From contig JANAVB010031417.1 of assembly GCA_029216955.1 (NCBI GenBank), forward strand, positions 14,439,717 through 14,503,716: 64,000 nucleotides of DNA, read 5' to 3'. The translations under genes were made by a program, and so were the position numbers. The stretch's first letter is position 1; every line of letters starts with the position of its first letter. Positions 1 through 11,024 of the stretch are shown here, piece by piece. The DNA comes from Iris pallida (taxonomy: Eukaryota > Streptophyta > Magnoliopsida > Asparagales > Iridaceae). The notes under the pieces are model-generated. The model was not told where the DNA came from and made no database searches. It saw only the letters and a list, made by a program, of their open reading frames with translations.

Positions 1-832
1 GAACTTGGCACGATTGGCTCAGGCAGCAGCAGGAGTAGGGCTCCGACAGGACAGCAGACGGGACCACCGTTGCAGATCAGCAGCAGAGGTTTGTCCAGCA
101 TCAGCAGCAGGCCAAGGGAGGCCAGCCGGGGTGAGCTTTCGCCATGGCAGTCGATGATGCACAGGCAGAGGGAGAGCTGATAGCAGGTTCCAATTTCGAT
201 CTCATTTCCGTATTTGCTTCCTTATAAACTGTCTTGAACTTCGATTCTATCTGTTCCTTGATCTGTTGGATGAAATTTTGTCCTTGTGATGTAATATTCT
301 TCTGAGATAAGTCGTATAGGCTAGGTCGCCTCTATTATGAGATTTAGAATCCTCTAGGGTCATGCTAGCAGGCAGAGTGAGGACATATAGTCGGACTATG
401 GACGTATTCCTCGGGTGTGGGAATTTAAGGTTTTCGCTGCCAAGCTAGCGGCAATGCAAAAATTTTTAAATACCATAATTCTAGAGGTATGTACCTTAGT
501 CAAGGACTTGTGTATCGTAGCCTTGCTCACTGCCATGACGGAGATTCTGAGTATCATGATGATTGGACAGACGCATACGATTATCGATTTGTATGATTTT
601 TTGTGTGTTTACTTGTTTTAATTTTTGGGGATGATTCTTTTAAGGTGGATAGACTTATAGCACCAAGTTTCTATTTGAGAGTAATTTTAAATTTATAATT
701 TTAGTCATTTAATTCATGCTTTGATTTTTGAGATTTTAATCATTTTAAATTTTAAGCCATGACTTGTGATTTTGATATTTTACTATTGTTGGTTTTAATT
801 TCGAGGACAAAATTTTTTAAGGTGGATAGACT
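1..832 (+). mobile_element. Internal 3' end of a plus-strand Tekay/Del-like Ty3-gypsy element
   Basis: Bases 60-200 translate in pieces to a Gln-rich stretch (QQRFVQHQQQ) and a protease-proximal region that match the gag/protease junction of the related element at about 35230-35340 on the other strand. The rest of pol is absent, so this copy is internally deleted. The run AAATTTTTTAAGGTGGATAGACT at about 810-832 is the polypurine-type tract before the LTR; a similar tract lies at about 637-655, so the 3' non-coding part seems duplicated. There is no open gene here: the 68-aa and 83-aa reading frames look like chance. Confidence 0.7.
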
Positions 833-1467
833 TGTCACCCTCACTTTTCCCAATTGGGGGTAAAATAGTAATTTATATTTTATAATATTTTTTGGAAATT
901 TTATTTCATGAATATTATTATTTAAATATATTAGGAGTCGGGTTCGAATTTTATCGTATTTCGAGTAATTCGGGACCCCGGTGAATTTCGACTTGAGTCG
1001 CAATTAGCCTGTTATTTAACCATGTCCCACCACACTAAACTTTTAGGTTTAGGAGTTTGGACTAGTTCCCCATGAGTAATTAAGTTTAAGTATGATTTTT
1101 ATTTATTTTTAGTATTTTCCAAAACCCATTTTGGATTAATTTCGCATTAGGCTTAGGGAGGGGCAAACTTGTAAATACAAGTGCCCCAACCCCTTGGCAC
1201 CATGGTCGGCCACCTATAGGGCCACCCCTCCACCTCTTTTACTTCCTCACTAAGTTTCTTCTTCTTCTCCATTACTTTCTTTCCAACTCCTTCTTCCTTT
1301 TCAAATCCACTTTTAGGTATGATTTTAAACCCTTTTAAATTCCTCCTTTTGCATTATTCCTTCATAAATGATAGAGGGGATCATTCTCTACAAGTTGACT
1401 ATAGCCTTTGTAGGTTCCCTTAAAATATAGGTTAAGGATTTATTATGGTTTAATCCTTTTGAGAGTG

Positions 1468-1468
1468 G

Positions 1469-1541
<73 letters not shown>

Positions 1542-1604
1542 ATATATATATCTAGATATATATATTATTATTTATTTATTTATATATTATATATATAGAT
1601 ATAT

Positions 1605-1652
<48 letters not shown>

Positions 1653-1692
1653 CAATAATATATATATATATATATATATCTATATATATATA

Positions 1693-1741
<49 letters not shown>

Positions 1742-1755
1742 ATATACATGTGTAA
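1468..1755. repeat. (TA)n-rich microsatellite block
   Basis: Nearly uninterrupted TA dinucleotides with a few TTA/TAA interruptions, inside the LTR. The related LTR on the right has similar TA blocks at 39157-39280 and 39455-39545. Confidence 0.95.
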
Positions 1756-1904
1756 ATATGTGTATGTATATGTATCTATATGTATATTTGTGTGTATGTG
1801 TGAGATTTATATATATTTAGATATAATATATATATACATTTATGCATGTTTGGGTGTTTTTATATAGGTATGTATATATATATATTGTATATGCATGTAT
1901 CAAT

Positions 1905-2120
1905 GCTTAGAGTTGTGCATTAGAACTTATAGTTGTGCATTAGAGCCTTAGAGTGCATAAGAGCCTTGTAGTTGTGCAGGAATGCCTTAGAAGTGTGCAG
2001 AATGCTATTTAGGAAAAAACTGTGCAGTAGAGCCTTAAAGGTGAGCATAGGAGCCTCAAAAATGAGCAGAAGTGCCTTAAGGGTGAGCATGAGAGCCTTA
2101 AAGGTGTGCAGGTTGTCCCA
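1905..2120 (+). repeat. Degenerate minisatellite, about 21-24 bp unit
   Basis: About nine imperfect copies of a unit like AGAGCCTTAAAGGTGAGCAT run head to tail within the LTR. Reading frames across it on both strands are products of the periodicity, not genes. Confidence 0.8.
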
Positions 2121-2749
2121 GTGTGCTAAAATCCGAGAAATTGAGTATTTTGTGTGTTTGTGCTTTATGTGCGTGTGTAAGGGAAATTGGAGAGTGTATG
2201 TGTGTTTATATATAGATAGATACATAGAGAAGATTAGAAGAAGTTTAAGAATTAGAAGAAGTTAGAAGAATAGGAAGAAAGTGAGAAATAGGAAATAAAG
2301 GGGATCGAGTTAGAGGGCGAAACGAAGCTCGGAGTATCGGAATGAGTTGAAACTTGGCGTGGGGCAAGAATACGTGAATTAGATTTTGTGGGTAGGCTCC
2401 CGAGTGGAAATCGGGGTTGTAGGGCGCCGGTATCGCGCCGTACCATTTCGTATCTTGAAATATTCAAGATATCGGCAATGGACCGTATCGTGGACTAAAT
2501 GTCCACTTACCCTAGGTATCTTGGTAGGTAATATATGTATAGGCTAGTATCTTCTACCCTAGGGAGCTCGGGTCAAAATACCAAGCGTAGGTAGGCTAAC
2601 TTGATAGTTGTCTAAGCTAGAATTTTATCCTTTTTAAGGGTAAAATAGGATATTGGCCTACGGCCAAGATATGAGTTTCGAAGTCCAAGATGGACTTGGA
2701 TATGGGTTGTAGAGGTTGGTAATAATTAGAAATAGTCGCCTAGACCTAG

Positions 2750-3260
2750 TCTTGACCTTGGTTGACCATGGTTGACTTTTTAGACCAAAAGTCAACTATG
2801 GGTCAACACTTTATCCAATTTAGTCCCAAATTCCATTAGACTTGAACGGTTGACCAAAAGTCAACGGTTGGTCAACATTTGACCAGTTTGACCTAGGTTG
2901 ACCTAGAGTTGACCTAGAGTTGACCAGAGTTGACTAGTTGACCAAAAGTCAACTGTAGGCTAACTCTTGACCCGTTTGACTTTCTCCGACTTGTTTTGAC
3001 CTGCGATGACTGGTATGACCTAGAGTTGACTTAGTCTGACTTAGATTGACTTGATATAACTTGATTTGACCTAGATTGACTTGACAAGACTTAGTGTAAC
3101 TCAGTGAGACCTAGTTTGACTTGGATTGACTTCCTGTGACCTTGTTTGACCTTGGTTGTCATAGTGTGGCCTAGTTTAGCTTGGTGTAACTTAGTTTGAC
3201 CTAGTTTAACTTTTAGAGTTGACCAAGAGTTGACTGTTGACCAGATTGACCTAAAATCAT
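2750..3260 (+). promoter_or_regulatory. Dense array of TTGAC (W-box core) motifs in the LTR
   Basis: About thirty TTGAC or GTCAA cores, many followed by C or T, lie in 500 bases. TTGAC[C/T] is the W-box bound by WRKY factors. The inverted relative at 38160-38440 keeps the same motif type. Position inside an LTR suggests a transcription-control block, but a decayed satellite is also possible. Confidence 0.5.
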
Positions 3261-4207
3261 GTAGTATACATTGTATACTCTATTTTTACCATTGTGGATA
3301 TATTGTGACATGTTTTACTCTGAATAGGACTCTGTGATACCAGTTCGGACATCTATTCATATCAGTCATACAGGATGGCAGGCGAGTACATTTCTGATCA
3401 TTTCATACTTGTTAGGATTTATATTCTTGCTCTAGATTACTTTACATGATGCTGTCGCGTTATTATCACGGATTGGTACTATATGGATCTTGTCATGCGA
3501 TGTTATCCCCCTCGGGGTGCATGAAATACAGTTGTCATGTGCTTTTCATGAACATCTTGTATTTCATGTACACCTCTATTTATGTATACTCTTGTGCAAT
3601 CTTGTACTCTCATGATCACGTGAGCAAATATGATAAAAACCTCTTGTGCAAGGTAACGTAACTTGACTGGATCCTTGTGTATTGATTGGGGAGGGTGAGT
3701 AGGAAATGGTTATGTGATCAAAATCCCATCTTGTGAAATTTTGTGAAATCATGTATATGTCCATTGTACACTCACGTATGATGGAGTTACCCTTGCATTG
3801 TCCTAACCCGTTTATATAACCATCTCATGCTCTAAATCACAGGTTACCTACAGTTCTTACTTATCATATATATAATATTTCCAGTTATCAAATCTCTCTC
3901 ATTTTTGTTTGCCATTAAAATTCTTTGATTATAATTTCAATACAAATAGAACAGTGTTACAATATAGGACTTTAGACGTAGTCCTAGGAGTACATTTTGT
4001 TTATCTGGGTCCCTTGTGCCGATGGAGCGAGAGGTAATACGTTGACTCCGTTGACGAGCTGACGACGGTTATCGGTTCTCTGAAGGTTTGAATTGCTCTG
4101 GGTGCTGGAGCTTGCTGAGAGGAGGAAGACGTTGAGTGTCTGTATCTGCCTCTCTGGTGGTATGTTCGTTCGTCTCTCTGTGTGTGTGTCGAAGAAGGAA
4201 ATGATTC

Positions 4208-4219
4208 CTCTATTTATAG
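4208..4219 (-). promoter_or_regulatory. Minus-strand TATA box in the 3' LTR
   Basis: CTATAAATAGAGG on the minus strand, followed by a pyrimidine- and CA-rich leader. The same site in the 5' LTR (22451-22461) would start the genomic RNA. Confidence 0.6.
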
Positions 4220-5154
4220 TTGGGCAGGTTGGCTGCTCATGCACGCATATGTAGGATGCGCTGGTGCGTGGAGATGCCACGTGTTGATCGCTGATGGAGG
4301 CGCATGGGTGATGCGCCCTGATCGAGGGGTTGACTTCTTCATCTTGCTGTTGTGAGCCGGCACGTAGCAGAGGAGAAGATCTTTCTGTTGCTGAGATCTT
4401 GGATGAGTTGAGTCAAAGGACGCGTGTCATCGACCCATGGCTCGGAGATCTCGGATTTGATGGAGGAATGAACTGGTAGGATGCGCCTAAGATTGGGCCC
4501 ATGAGGAGACTTTGGCTCGTAACCTTTAGGAGTCACGAACCATTCTGGGCACATGGCTTTTGAGGCACATGCAGGCGACTTCCCTTCTATCTTTTGGGAT
4601 CAGAGAGCAGTCTGGGGCGCATGGCTTTTGAAGCACATACAGATTTGGACGCATAGCTGCAGAGGCGCATACGGGTGGTTGAGTAGCCACGTGGCAGTAG
4701 CCGTCGAAGTAAAGTCATGATGATGCTGACGTTGCCGACGCTTCGTCTTCTAAAAGCTGCCGATCGTTCAGACTTTGGGAGGCGTGCAACCAACTCTGTC
4801 AGTTCAGTATTTAATGTTTGTGACATTCGATGGACTGTGAGGGGGCGCATCGATTGGCGTTCCACCGGGTATGGGGACGCATGGGGCGCATCTTCTGTAA
4901 TGCGCTCGGTTCTGAAGGGGCGTCTGTATGATGCGTTTGATGTTGAAGGACGCGTCTGTGTGATGCACGATCTGGCCGGCGCATCCGCTTCGTGAGACAT
5001 CTTTGATGGTTCAACTGTTACGTTCTTCGAGTGCTTTAAATAGCCATTTTGACTTGGCTGAATTCGAAGCGTCTGGTTCATCCATTTAATACAAATTCAT
5101 TGCATGGAATTCGGAGAGCCATCCACTTGGCGCATGGGTTTGATTTACCCGGCC

Positions 5155-5162
5155 TATAAATA
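5155..5162 (+). promoter_or_regulatory. Plus-strand TATA box conserved in the Tat LTR
   Basis: CCCGGCCTATAAATAGTGG reads on the plus strand, opposite to the retroviral genes, and is kept at 19455-19462 and 23402-23409 in the other two LTRs, each followed by ATGGAGAGA and a CT-rich leader. A transcript from here would run out of the LTR towards the antisense PMD gene. Confidence 0.5.
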
Positions 5163-6318
5163 GTGGTATGGAGAGAGGGTTGGCCTCTCGTTCTCTCACG
5201 TCTTTCCGACATGAACTTGTGTGCTCGAATGCATCCTATTGACGAAGTGCTCCCGAGGGTGAAGATGAGACGCCATATCGTTGTTGATGCACTTGAAGGT
5301 GGCTGTTACATCCAAAAGACGGAGTCGAGGGCTTCTGAGGCAGGCGGAAGGTGCCTGTTGTATCCAAAGATAGGGATGCTCGGGCCTCGTCTCCGTTATG
5401 CAAGAAAAGCCATAGATCGGAATGGTGGTGCTATGGCTCTTTCTTCCTTCAAAGTGGGTGTTGCCCACTCTGGTTGTGTTGAAAGCTACTCCTTTAGCCG
5501 TATTTCGATTACAGTCTTCCTTGGTCTTTGGAGGCTCTTTCGAAGCCTCCCCTGGCCACAGATTTGTGGTGCTCTTCACTTCATCGGTTCCAGCCAGAGG
5601 GTTAAATGCGTCATTAGTCGAAGTATTTATCAGGTGAGCCTGGCTGGAAGAGCGGCACATAACTGGGCTGCTGAAGGGATGTACATAACTAGAGATGCAC
5701 ATAACTAAGCTACTGAAGGGATGCGCCTTGCTGAGGCGCATGGGGGATGCGCCCGGTTGGAGGCGTATGGTGAGATATGCCCGGTTGGAGGCGTATGGTG
5801 ATGCTGCGCCTGTATGATGGCTGCTGCGCCTGACTGGAGGCGCATGGTGGCCGCTGCCCGAAGACTTAGGATCCTTCCTTTGTAGAAGTTTTTCCTTTGT
5901 ACAGCCTTCTCTTGACATGTAATAGACTTTTATATGAAAATAAAAAGTTCTCTTTCCATGTCTATATTTGCTGCTTTTGTTGTGAAGTATTTTGTCCGAG
6001 CTCTGGCGTATGTAGTGTCCGACGCATGGGCTTTCTGGTTGTGAAATTCCATGCTTCAACAAGACCTCCTTCAAAGTTTTCAAAACTTTTGGATAAGTTT
6101 TGGAATACTTTGAATAAGAAGCATGGAGATCAGGGCACATGACTGTTGGGGCGCATGCCTGTTCGGGCGCATGCTCCTCTCAGTTAATGTATATGATGAT
6201 GCCTCGGTAACCGAAAAGATTAATGATAATCTTTTAGTTTTATTTGTTGTTATCTCTTCACAGAACCCGAGGCGACGGCTGAGATCACACATCATCGGGT
6301 CACGCGTGTGACCAAGCC

Positions 6319-6328
6319 CTATAAATAG
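6319..6328 (+). promoter_or_regulatory. TATA box of the antisense gene in the Tat element
   Basis: CTATAAATAG lies about 95 bases before an ATG at 6421; the stretch between is CT-rich and stop-free of long secondary ORFs, as expected for a plant 5' leader. A CACGCG element lies just upstream (6301). It drives the plus strand, opposite to gag-pol. Confidence 0.55.
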
Positions 6329-6420
6329 GTAAGAGATGGAAAGAGAGAGTTCTTCTTCTCCTTGCTTTTGCTTTCTTCAGAGTTCTTCTTCAAAAATCTT
6401 AACTTTTTCTTTTTGAGAGA

Positions 6421-6533
6421 ATGGCTCCCAAGACTCCTCGTGGCGGTGCCGGCAAGGGAAAGGAGAAAGGAAAGGAGCCTGTGACAGTTGTGGCGGCTGA
6501 CGTCTCCTGTCGACATGTCGAAGTTCGGCGGAG
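6421..6533 (+). CDS. Possible first exon of the antisense gene
   Basis: ATG at 6421 opens a short basic peptide starting MAPKTPRGGAGKGKEK, very rich in Lys and Gly. It runs into a stop at about 6532 unless spliced; donors GGAG|GTGATT (about 6530) and G|GTGAGT (about 6540) are close by. I infer this is exon 1 of the gene that continues with the PMD region after an intron holding the 6605-6790 repeats. The exact junctions cannot be fixed from sequence alone. Confidence 0.35.
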
Positions 6534-6604
6534 GTGATTGGTGAGTCTCATTTGACGTACACCAACGCACATAGACCTTGAGTCTTGATGATGTGCCACG
6601 GTTT

Positions 6605-6790
6605 TTGCCTGCCGACGCGCATGGGTTTAAACCCTGATGATACGTTGAGGCTCTGCCGCTGATGCGCATGGGTTTAGACCCTGAATGCGCCGAAGCACTG
6701 CCACTGACGCGCATGGGTTTAGACCCTGATGATGTGCCGAAACACTGCTGACGCGCCTGGGTTTAAACCCTGATGATGCGCCGCAACAAT
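6605..6790 (+). repeat. Four tandem copies of a 45-47 bp repeat
   Basis: The unit is roughly GACGCGCATGGGTTTAAACC followed by CTGATGATGCGCCGAAGCACTGC. Each copy carries a perfect or near-perfect palindrome GGGTTTAAACCC (or GGGTTTAGACCC). The GCGCATGG part is the same octamer dispersed through the LTRs. It lies between the antisense promoter and the PMD frame. Confidence 0.8.
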
Positions 6791-7041
6791 TTTTTTGCGA
6801 ACACATTATGTACTTCTGATGGGTCTTAGACTCTTTTGTTACTTCTAACATTTTCGAATCTTTGCTAGTGTCAATGACTATCCCACCCTTGAATGAAGTG
6901 CTTTTGGAGACTGCCCTCAGTCAGACGGGGTAGATTATGACGAGGAAGTGATAAACTATGCTCAAGATGTTCTTATGCTTGATCAGCATCCCGAGGAAGG
7001 AATGACATTCGGGAACAAAAGTATGGGTTCCTCAAACGGAG

Positions 7042-9276
7042 ATGGAGCGTGGAGTTTTGAAGTCTGCCGCATCTGATAAAGTGACCTTCTTGAAGCCTGA
7101 GTTCCTATTCGGGGACCGCCTCACTTCTACTGAAGCAACAGTGTTAAAGGTCAAGGAAGACTGGTTTTTTACAGCCAAAGGAGTGCATATGACCGTTAAG
7201 CAACTTGAACGCCAATGGCCTTTGATGGCCTTCTGTCGTCTTGCTTCGAAGAGGATGATGTCTTGGGATCTTACCCCCTCTCAGGGGGGAGCGGTGACTG
7301 GCATTATCAAAACTGATTCTGCCTCCGATCAGAGAGATACTTTGACCGTGGTACGGTCTGGGTCTTCTTTCACCTGGCGGACGCTACGTCCTGGGAGCAT
7401 TTACAGTGATGTTCCCCTTGATACATTTGCTTATAGTGCCTTGACTTTTGCACATCGCATGCTGTTGATGGAACGCTCATACCCGAAAGGGGAGTTTCGG
7501 GTAGAGGGTTGGTGTCATTACGTTTCCAAATGGGATAAACTGACACTCCGGGTTTTGTCGCAGTTCCAGACTGAGCTCCGAGAAATTGGACTGACTGTCG
7601 CGATTCGTGCCACCCAGGCAGGTGTTGACATTAACATGCATATGTTCCTCGCCCTTTTGGAGATGTTTGATATCCATACCGGGACCTTTTTTACTCCGGC
7701 GGGGGAGTTAGGGCTCGCACTTCATGAGATGTATGAGGTATCAAAGCTCCCTTGGGGATCGGAACCCTATGAAGAGTATTTTTCGACCAACGAAGAATTT
7801 CAAGTCCTGGAGGACAAGGCTGAAGAGATGACGACCGTCTTTAAGGAAGTGGCTAGTCATCATTACTATATGCAGAAGAGGAATAAGGGCGGATTGCAGC
7901 CTCATGTGACCGTTTGGAGAGATTATGTCTTTAGGCAAGACAAGGGGGATCCCTCGCAGTTCTCCACTCTACTGGCGCTTTCTCGTAATGAGGTGCTCTC
8001 TGAGATGAGCAGGTCAGATGAAAAGAATCCCCGGGAAAACGAGGACCAGCAGTCTGATGAACGCTCCTACAGCTGTTTCTGGCATCTTGCTCATCGAATG
8101 TCGTCAAAAGCAGTATTGGTCGCGTATCTCATGGTTTGGCTTCGGGATTATATCTTCCCGGGCGGATCTGGCTCTGTAGAGAGAGTGACTCGGCACTTGA
8201 TCCTGCCAGCTGTGAAGTTGGTCTTTGGCCGACGCCTGGCTCTACTCCCCGCAATGGTATGTAATTTACTGCGAGGATTACGCGAGTTCGCGGGAAATGT
8301 GATTCATGACCGAGGTCGAAAGGATAACTTCCCGCATACTGAACTGCCATTTCACTATTTGATGGGGTGGTTAATTTTACACCATCCCAACGTAATGAGT
8401 CCGGGTTCAGAAGAAGACTACAGGACCGGAGATGTATTCCTCCGTCGTTTCCACCAGAGGAGTTGGTCGCATACTGGCGTCCCTGTTTGCAGAAGGGTGT
8501 TATCCCATCTTCAGGGATGGGAGATCACCAAAGTTGGTCCGATCTTCTTGGGTTTTGAGGCCAACGAAGACTTAAGGGATTTAGGTGAAGACGCCACCGC
8601 CCTGCCTCCATGGGGATTCTGCTGGTTGCAAAGTATTCGGCCATCCCACCTGGTGTACCGGAACAAGAATCAGTGCTTCCTGGAACCGTATTTGCCGAGC
8701 CGCTTTGCACGTCAATTCGGTTATGCGCAGCTGATGTTGGACAATTCCAGTGTCACCCTGGGGTATGCTGGAAGTTTGCTGGATGGCGCACGAGCTTGGC
8801 ATTACTATAATGCCGGATGTACCGGAGCTCGCTTTACGCTGCCTGCCCAGGATCCGCGGCCGCCCATTCTTTACTCAGCCGCCAAGTTTTACTGTGTTAT
8901 GGCTGCCGTGCCTTCCGAGTATGATAGGGAGACGAGTCTCGTTGCAGGCACCCCATTAGCGGTAACTGGGCCTGTATCGGCTAAGGCTCGAACACATCGT
9001 CCACCAGGGGTGAGTCAAGCTGCACCTTCGGTTGATCAACCGAGACGACGTACAGATGCATGGGCTGGATCACCTGCGTCAAAGAAGCCAAAGAAGGCAT
9101 CATCACCGACAGTATCATCGGATTCAGCATCTGCAGAGGTAAGGATCCCCCACATAGTCTGGTTTGGGATTTTATGCAATCAATGCTTCCCCTTTTGTTT
9201 AGGAGTCGCTAAAAAGAAAACCTCGTACTCCAAAATCTGGTGGAAGCAGGCCAAAGGAGATGGCGGGTTTGTCTGA
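7042..9276 (+). CDS. Antisense PMD (plant mobile domain, aminotransferase-like) protein of the Tat element
   Basis: A 744-aa open frame on the strand opposite to gag-pol. Around residues 210-255 the motif FFTPAGELGLALHEMYEVSK with following LPWGSEPYEEYF is the core of the plant mobile domain, as in MAIN/MAIL proteins and in additional ORFs of Tat elements. No transposase or enzyme active site is seen. An intron is likely at 9139-9203 (GAG|GTAAGG ... TTTAG|GAG): with it the frame passes into the Lys-rich stretch RKPRTPK and the frame at 9260. The true N-terminus is uncertain; the ATG at 7042 was taken as first in frame. PMD proteins in Arabidopsis act in transposon silencing; the role of element-borne copies is unknown. 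Confidence 0.75.
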   Translation: MERGVLKSAASDKVTFLKPEFLFGDRLTSTEATVLKVKEDWFFTAKGVHMTVKQLERQWPLMAFCRLASKRMMSWDLTPSQGGAVTGIIKTDSASDQRDTLTVVRSGSSFTWRTLRPGSIYSDVPLDTFAYSALTFAHRMLLMERSYPKGEFRVEGWCHYVSKWDKLTLRVLSQFQTELREIGLTVAIRATQAGVDINMHMFLALLEMFDIHTGTFFTPAGELGLALHEMYEVSKLPWGSEPYEEYFSTNEEFQVLEDKAEEMTTVFKEVASHHYYMQKRNKGGLQPHVTVWRDYVFRQDKGDPSQFSTLLALSRNEVLSEMSRSDEKNPRENEDQQSDERSYSCFWHLAHRMSSKAVLVAYLMVWLRDYIFPGGSGSVERVTRHLILPAVKLVFGRRLALLPAMVCNLLRGLREFAGNVIHDRGRKDNFPHTELPFHYLMGWLILHHPNVMSPGSEEDYRTGDVFLRRFHQRSWSHTGVPVCRRVLSHLQGWEITKVGPIFLGFEANEDLRDLGEDATALPPWGFCWLQSIRPSHLVYRNKNQCFLEPYLPSRFARQFGYAQLMLDNSSVTLGYAGSLLDGARAWHYYNAGCTGARFTLPAQDPRPPILYSAAKFYCVMAAVPSEYDRETSLVAGTPLAVTGPVSAKARTHRPPGVSQAAPSVDQPRRRTDAWAGSPASKKPKKASSPTVSSDSASAEVRIPHIVWFGILCNQCFPFCLGVAKKKTSYSKIWWKQAKGDGGFV

Positions 9277-10806
9277 AGTGCGCATCCCACCGACTATGAT
9301 GTCTCCTATGAAGGAGAATCCGGAGGATGCCGTTGTCGTGGAGATTCCAGCGTCCCTGGATTATGTCAGGAGGGAAACTGAGGATACAGCGGCCTCCGAG
9401 ATGATAAAGGCCGCGGCTGGGGCCTTGGATGTCGAGGGTCCAGCAGACGCGAGGCTTCCTAGTGATGATGTGGGGTGGAGTTCGTCGCCCTCCGATGACG
9501 TCCCTCAAGCGTTGTAAGAGCCTGTTGTGGGGGCAAAGAGATGGCTGGAACAGAGGAGAGGGTTGATTTCCCTTCTTGTTATGATAAGGGGAGATCGGCT
9601 GCTTCATTGCCGAGTCCTACCCCAGCCTCACCCGTAGAAGTTGAGGTGGCTACCGATCAGGCGGTAGCGATAGATCCTATCCCTATAGAGGGACTTGAGA
9701 AGGATGAGACTCATCTGCCAGTCCTATCTTCCGGGGCGGGCCAGGAGATGAGTGTTGATCTCCCCGTTCTGCCGGGGGAGGTACTGACCGTTGATAGGAC
9801 GTTGGGGGCAGAAGAGGTGGCCATTGACGTCGGTGGTTCCTCCGAACTTGAGAAGGGTAAGGGTGTGGAACCCTCTGTTGCTCCTCCTACTTGGGGTACT
9901 ATCTCGACGCCTGTGCCGGCTTCCTCTGTTCCTTCGGCTTCTCGGGCTAGCAATCCGGCCTATGTTGATGAAGAGCCTATTGATACCGCGATTCCAGTCT
10001 CGCAGGTTGAGGTTGGGGGATCTTCTTTTGGTCCGCTAACTACAACAGCCCCTCCAATTCCTGCTATGACGCCGCAGGTGCTGGCGAACGCAGATAAATA
10101 TGTGAAATTCATCGTCGAGGGGGTGTATAAAATGCTGCAGAGGGGTGTATCTGTGGAGATGGATGCCAACGGGAGTTTTGCGACGGCAAGAACTCTGGCA
10201 ATGCCTTATGTCGAGCTGATCCGCGTTCACCAAGGCCACGACCATATGGCCGAGATCCTGGAGGCCTCGGTGATTGAGCTGGACCAGCGGCTCACGGAAT
10301 TTCAGCGCATCCAGCGAAATGACCTTTTCGTCTTGATAGATGCGGAGAAGGAGAAGTTGATCGCTGAGATTGAGTCTTCCTACCAGGCCACTGTGAGCAT
10401 CTGGGAGCACGAGGTGGCTGAGACTGAGACTGCGGTGGGGCAGTTGTCTCAGTCCATGAAGGAGACAATGGAAATATGAGCTGCGTTGGACGCTAATATC
10501 GCGGAGATCAACGCCCAGATGCGCCGTCTTGAGGACCAACGGGCCTGACTCCAGTTAGATGCCGAACGTGTCCAGGCTGAACACGTAGCATTCAAGAAGG
10601 AGGAAGCAACCTTCACTCACCGGGCTTTTGCCCTGGCTCGGCAGCGACAACAGCTTGATGAGAAGCATGAGAGTGATACTTCTGCTGAGGCCGTTGAATT
10701 GATGCGTGAAGAAGCTGAGCGTCGAGTCCTGGCGACTGTGGAGACTCATACAGCCGACTTGAGACGTCGAGTTAGAGAGCTCTCAACCAACCCTGGAGAT
10801 GTTTAG
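9203..10806 (+). pseudogene. C-terminal coiled-coil part of the antisense Tat gene, frame broken
   Basis: After the putative intron the protein runs to a stop at 9515, then continues in another frame from 9541 (312 aa), then past stops at 10477 and 10546 to a stop at 10804-10806. The first part is acidic, Pro/Ser-rich and disordered. From about 10080 on it is Glu/Gln/Ala-rich with heptad spacing, a long coiled coil ending RVRELSTNPGDV. The broken frames suggest decay of this copy; undetected introns are the alternative. No enzymatic motif is visible. Similar PMD plus coiled-coil layouts are typical of transposon-borne PMD genes. Confidence 0.55.
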
Positions 10807-10892
10807 GGACTGTAGCGTCTCATTTTTATGTTTTTTTTTGCAACTCTTACTGGAGGATAGTGTAGTTTTGTACTCTCTCCTTTTTTTAGAAA

Positions 10893-10898
10893 ATAAAG
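10893..10898 (+). terminator. Poly(A) signal of the antisense gene
   Basis: AATAAA in AGAAAATAAAGAAG, 87 bases after the last stop codon and preceded by a T-rich stretch, as for plant 3' ends. Confidence 0.5.
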
Positions 10899-11024
10899 AA
10901 GTATGCAACTTTTTGTGATGTGTTCATTTTTGTTATCATGAACTTGATGATTTGTGTGGACCTATTATCTTTTGCGCACCTTGGCTTTTAGGTACAGATA
11001 ATAAGTTTGAAGGAACCAACATGT

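Larger units (their letters stand above)
833..3905 (+). mobile_element. Left part of a Tekay/Del-like LTR (3' LTR of the plus-strand element)
   Basis: The LTR starts TGTCACCC directly after the polypurine tract and resumes at 24250-24838 after the inserted Tat element, ending GGGTCGTGACA. Joined length is about 3.66 kb, matching the 3.64 kb LTR at 36915-40557 in the opposite orientation. Both share, in reversed order, the 2250-2470 segment, the TTGAC-rich block and the TGTCACGACCC terminus. An LTR this long is unusual even for Tekay/Del. No coding capacity is supported. Confidence 0.8.
3906..6061 (-). mobile_element. 3' LTR of the Tat element
   Basis: In the sense of the element it starts TGTTGAAGCATGG at 6061 and ends ATGGCAAACA at 3906. 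It contains many scattered copies of GGCGCATGG-like octamers, especially 4860-4930 and 5720-5850. Reading frames inside it (for example 314 aa at 5196-6140) recur decayed in the other LTR copies and carry no known domain, so they are left out. Confidence 0.93.

Noticed and set aside
5196..6140. 314-aa minus-strand frame in the Tat LTR
   Set aside because: Broken in the other two LTR copies, no domain, and inside U3 of the LTR.
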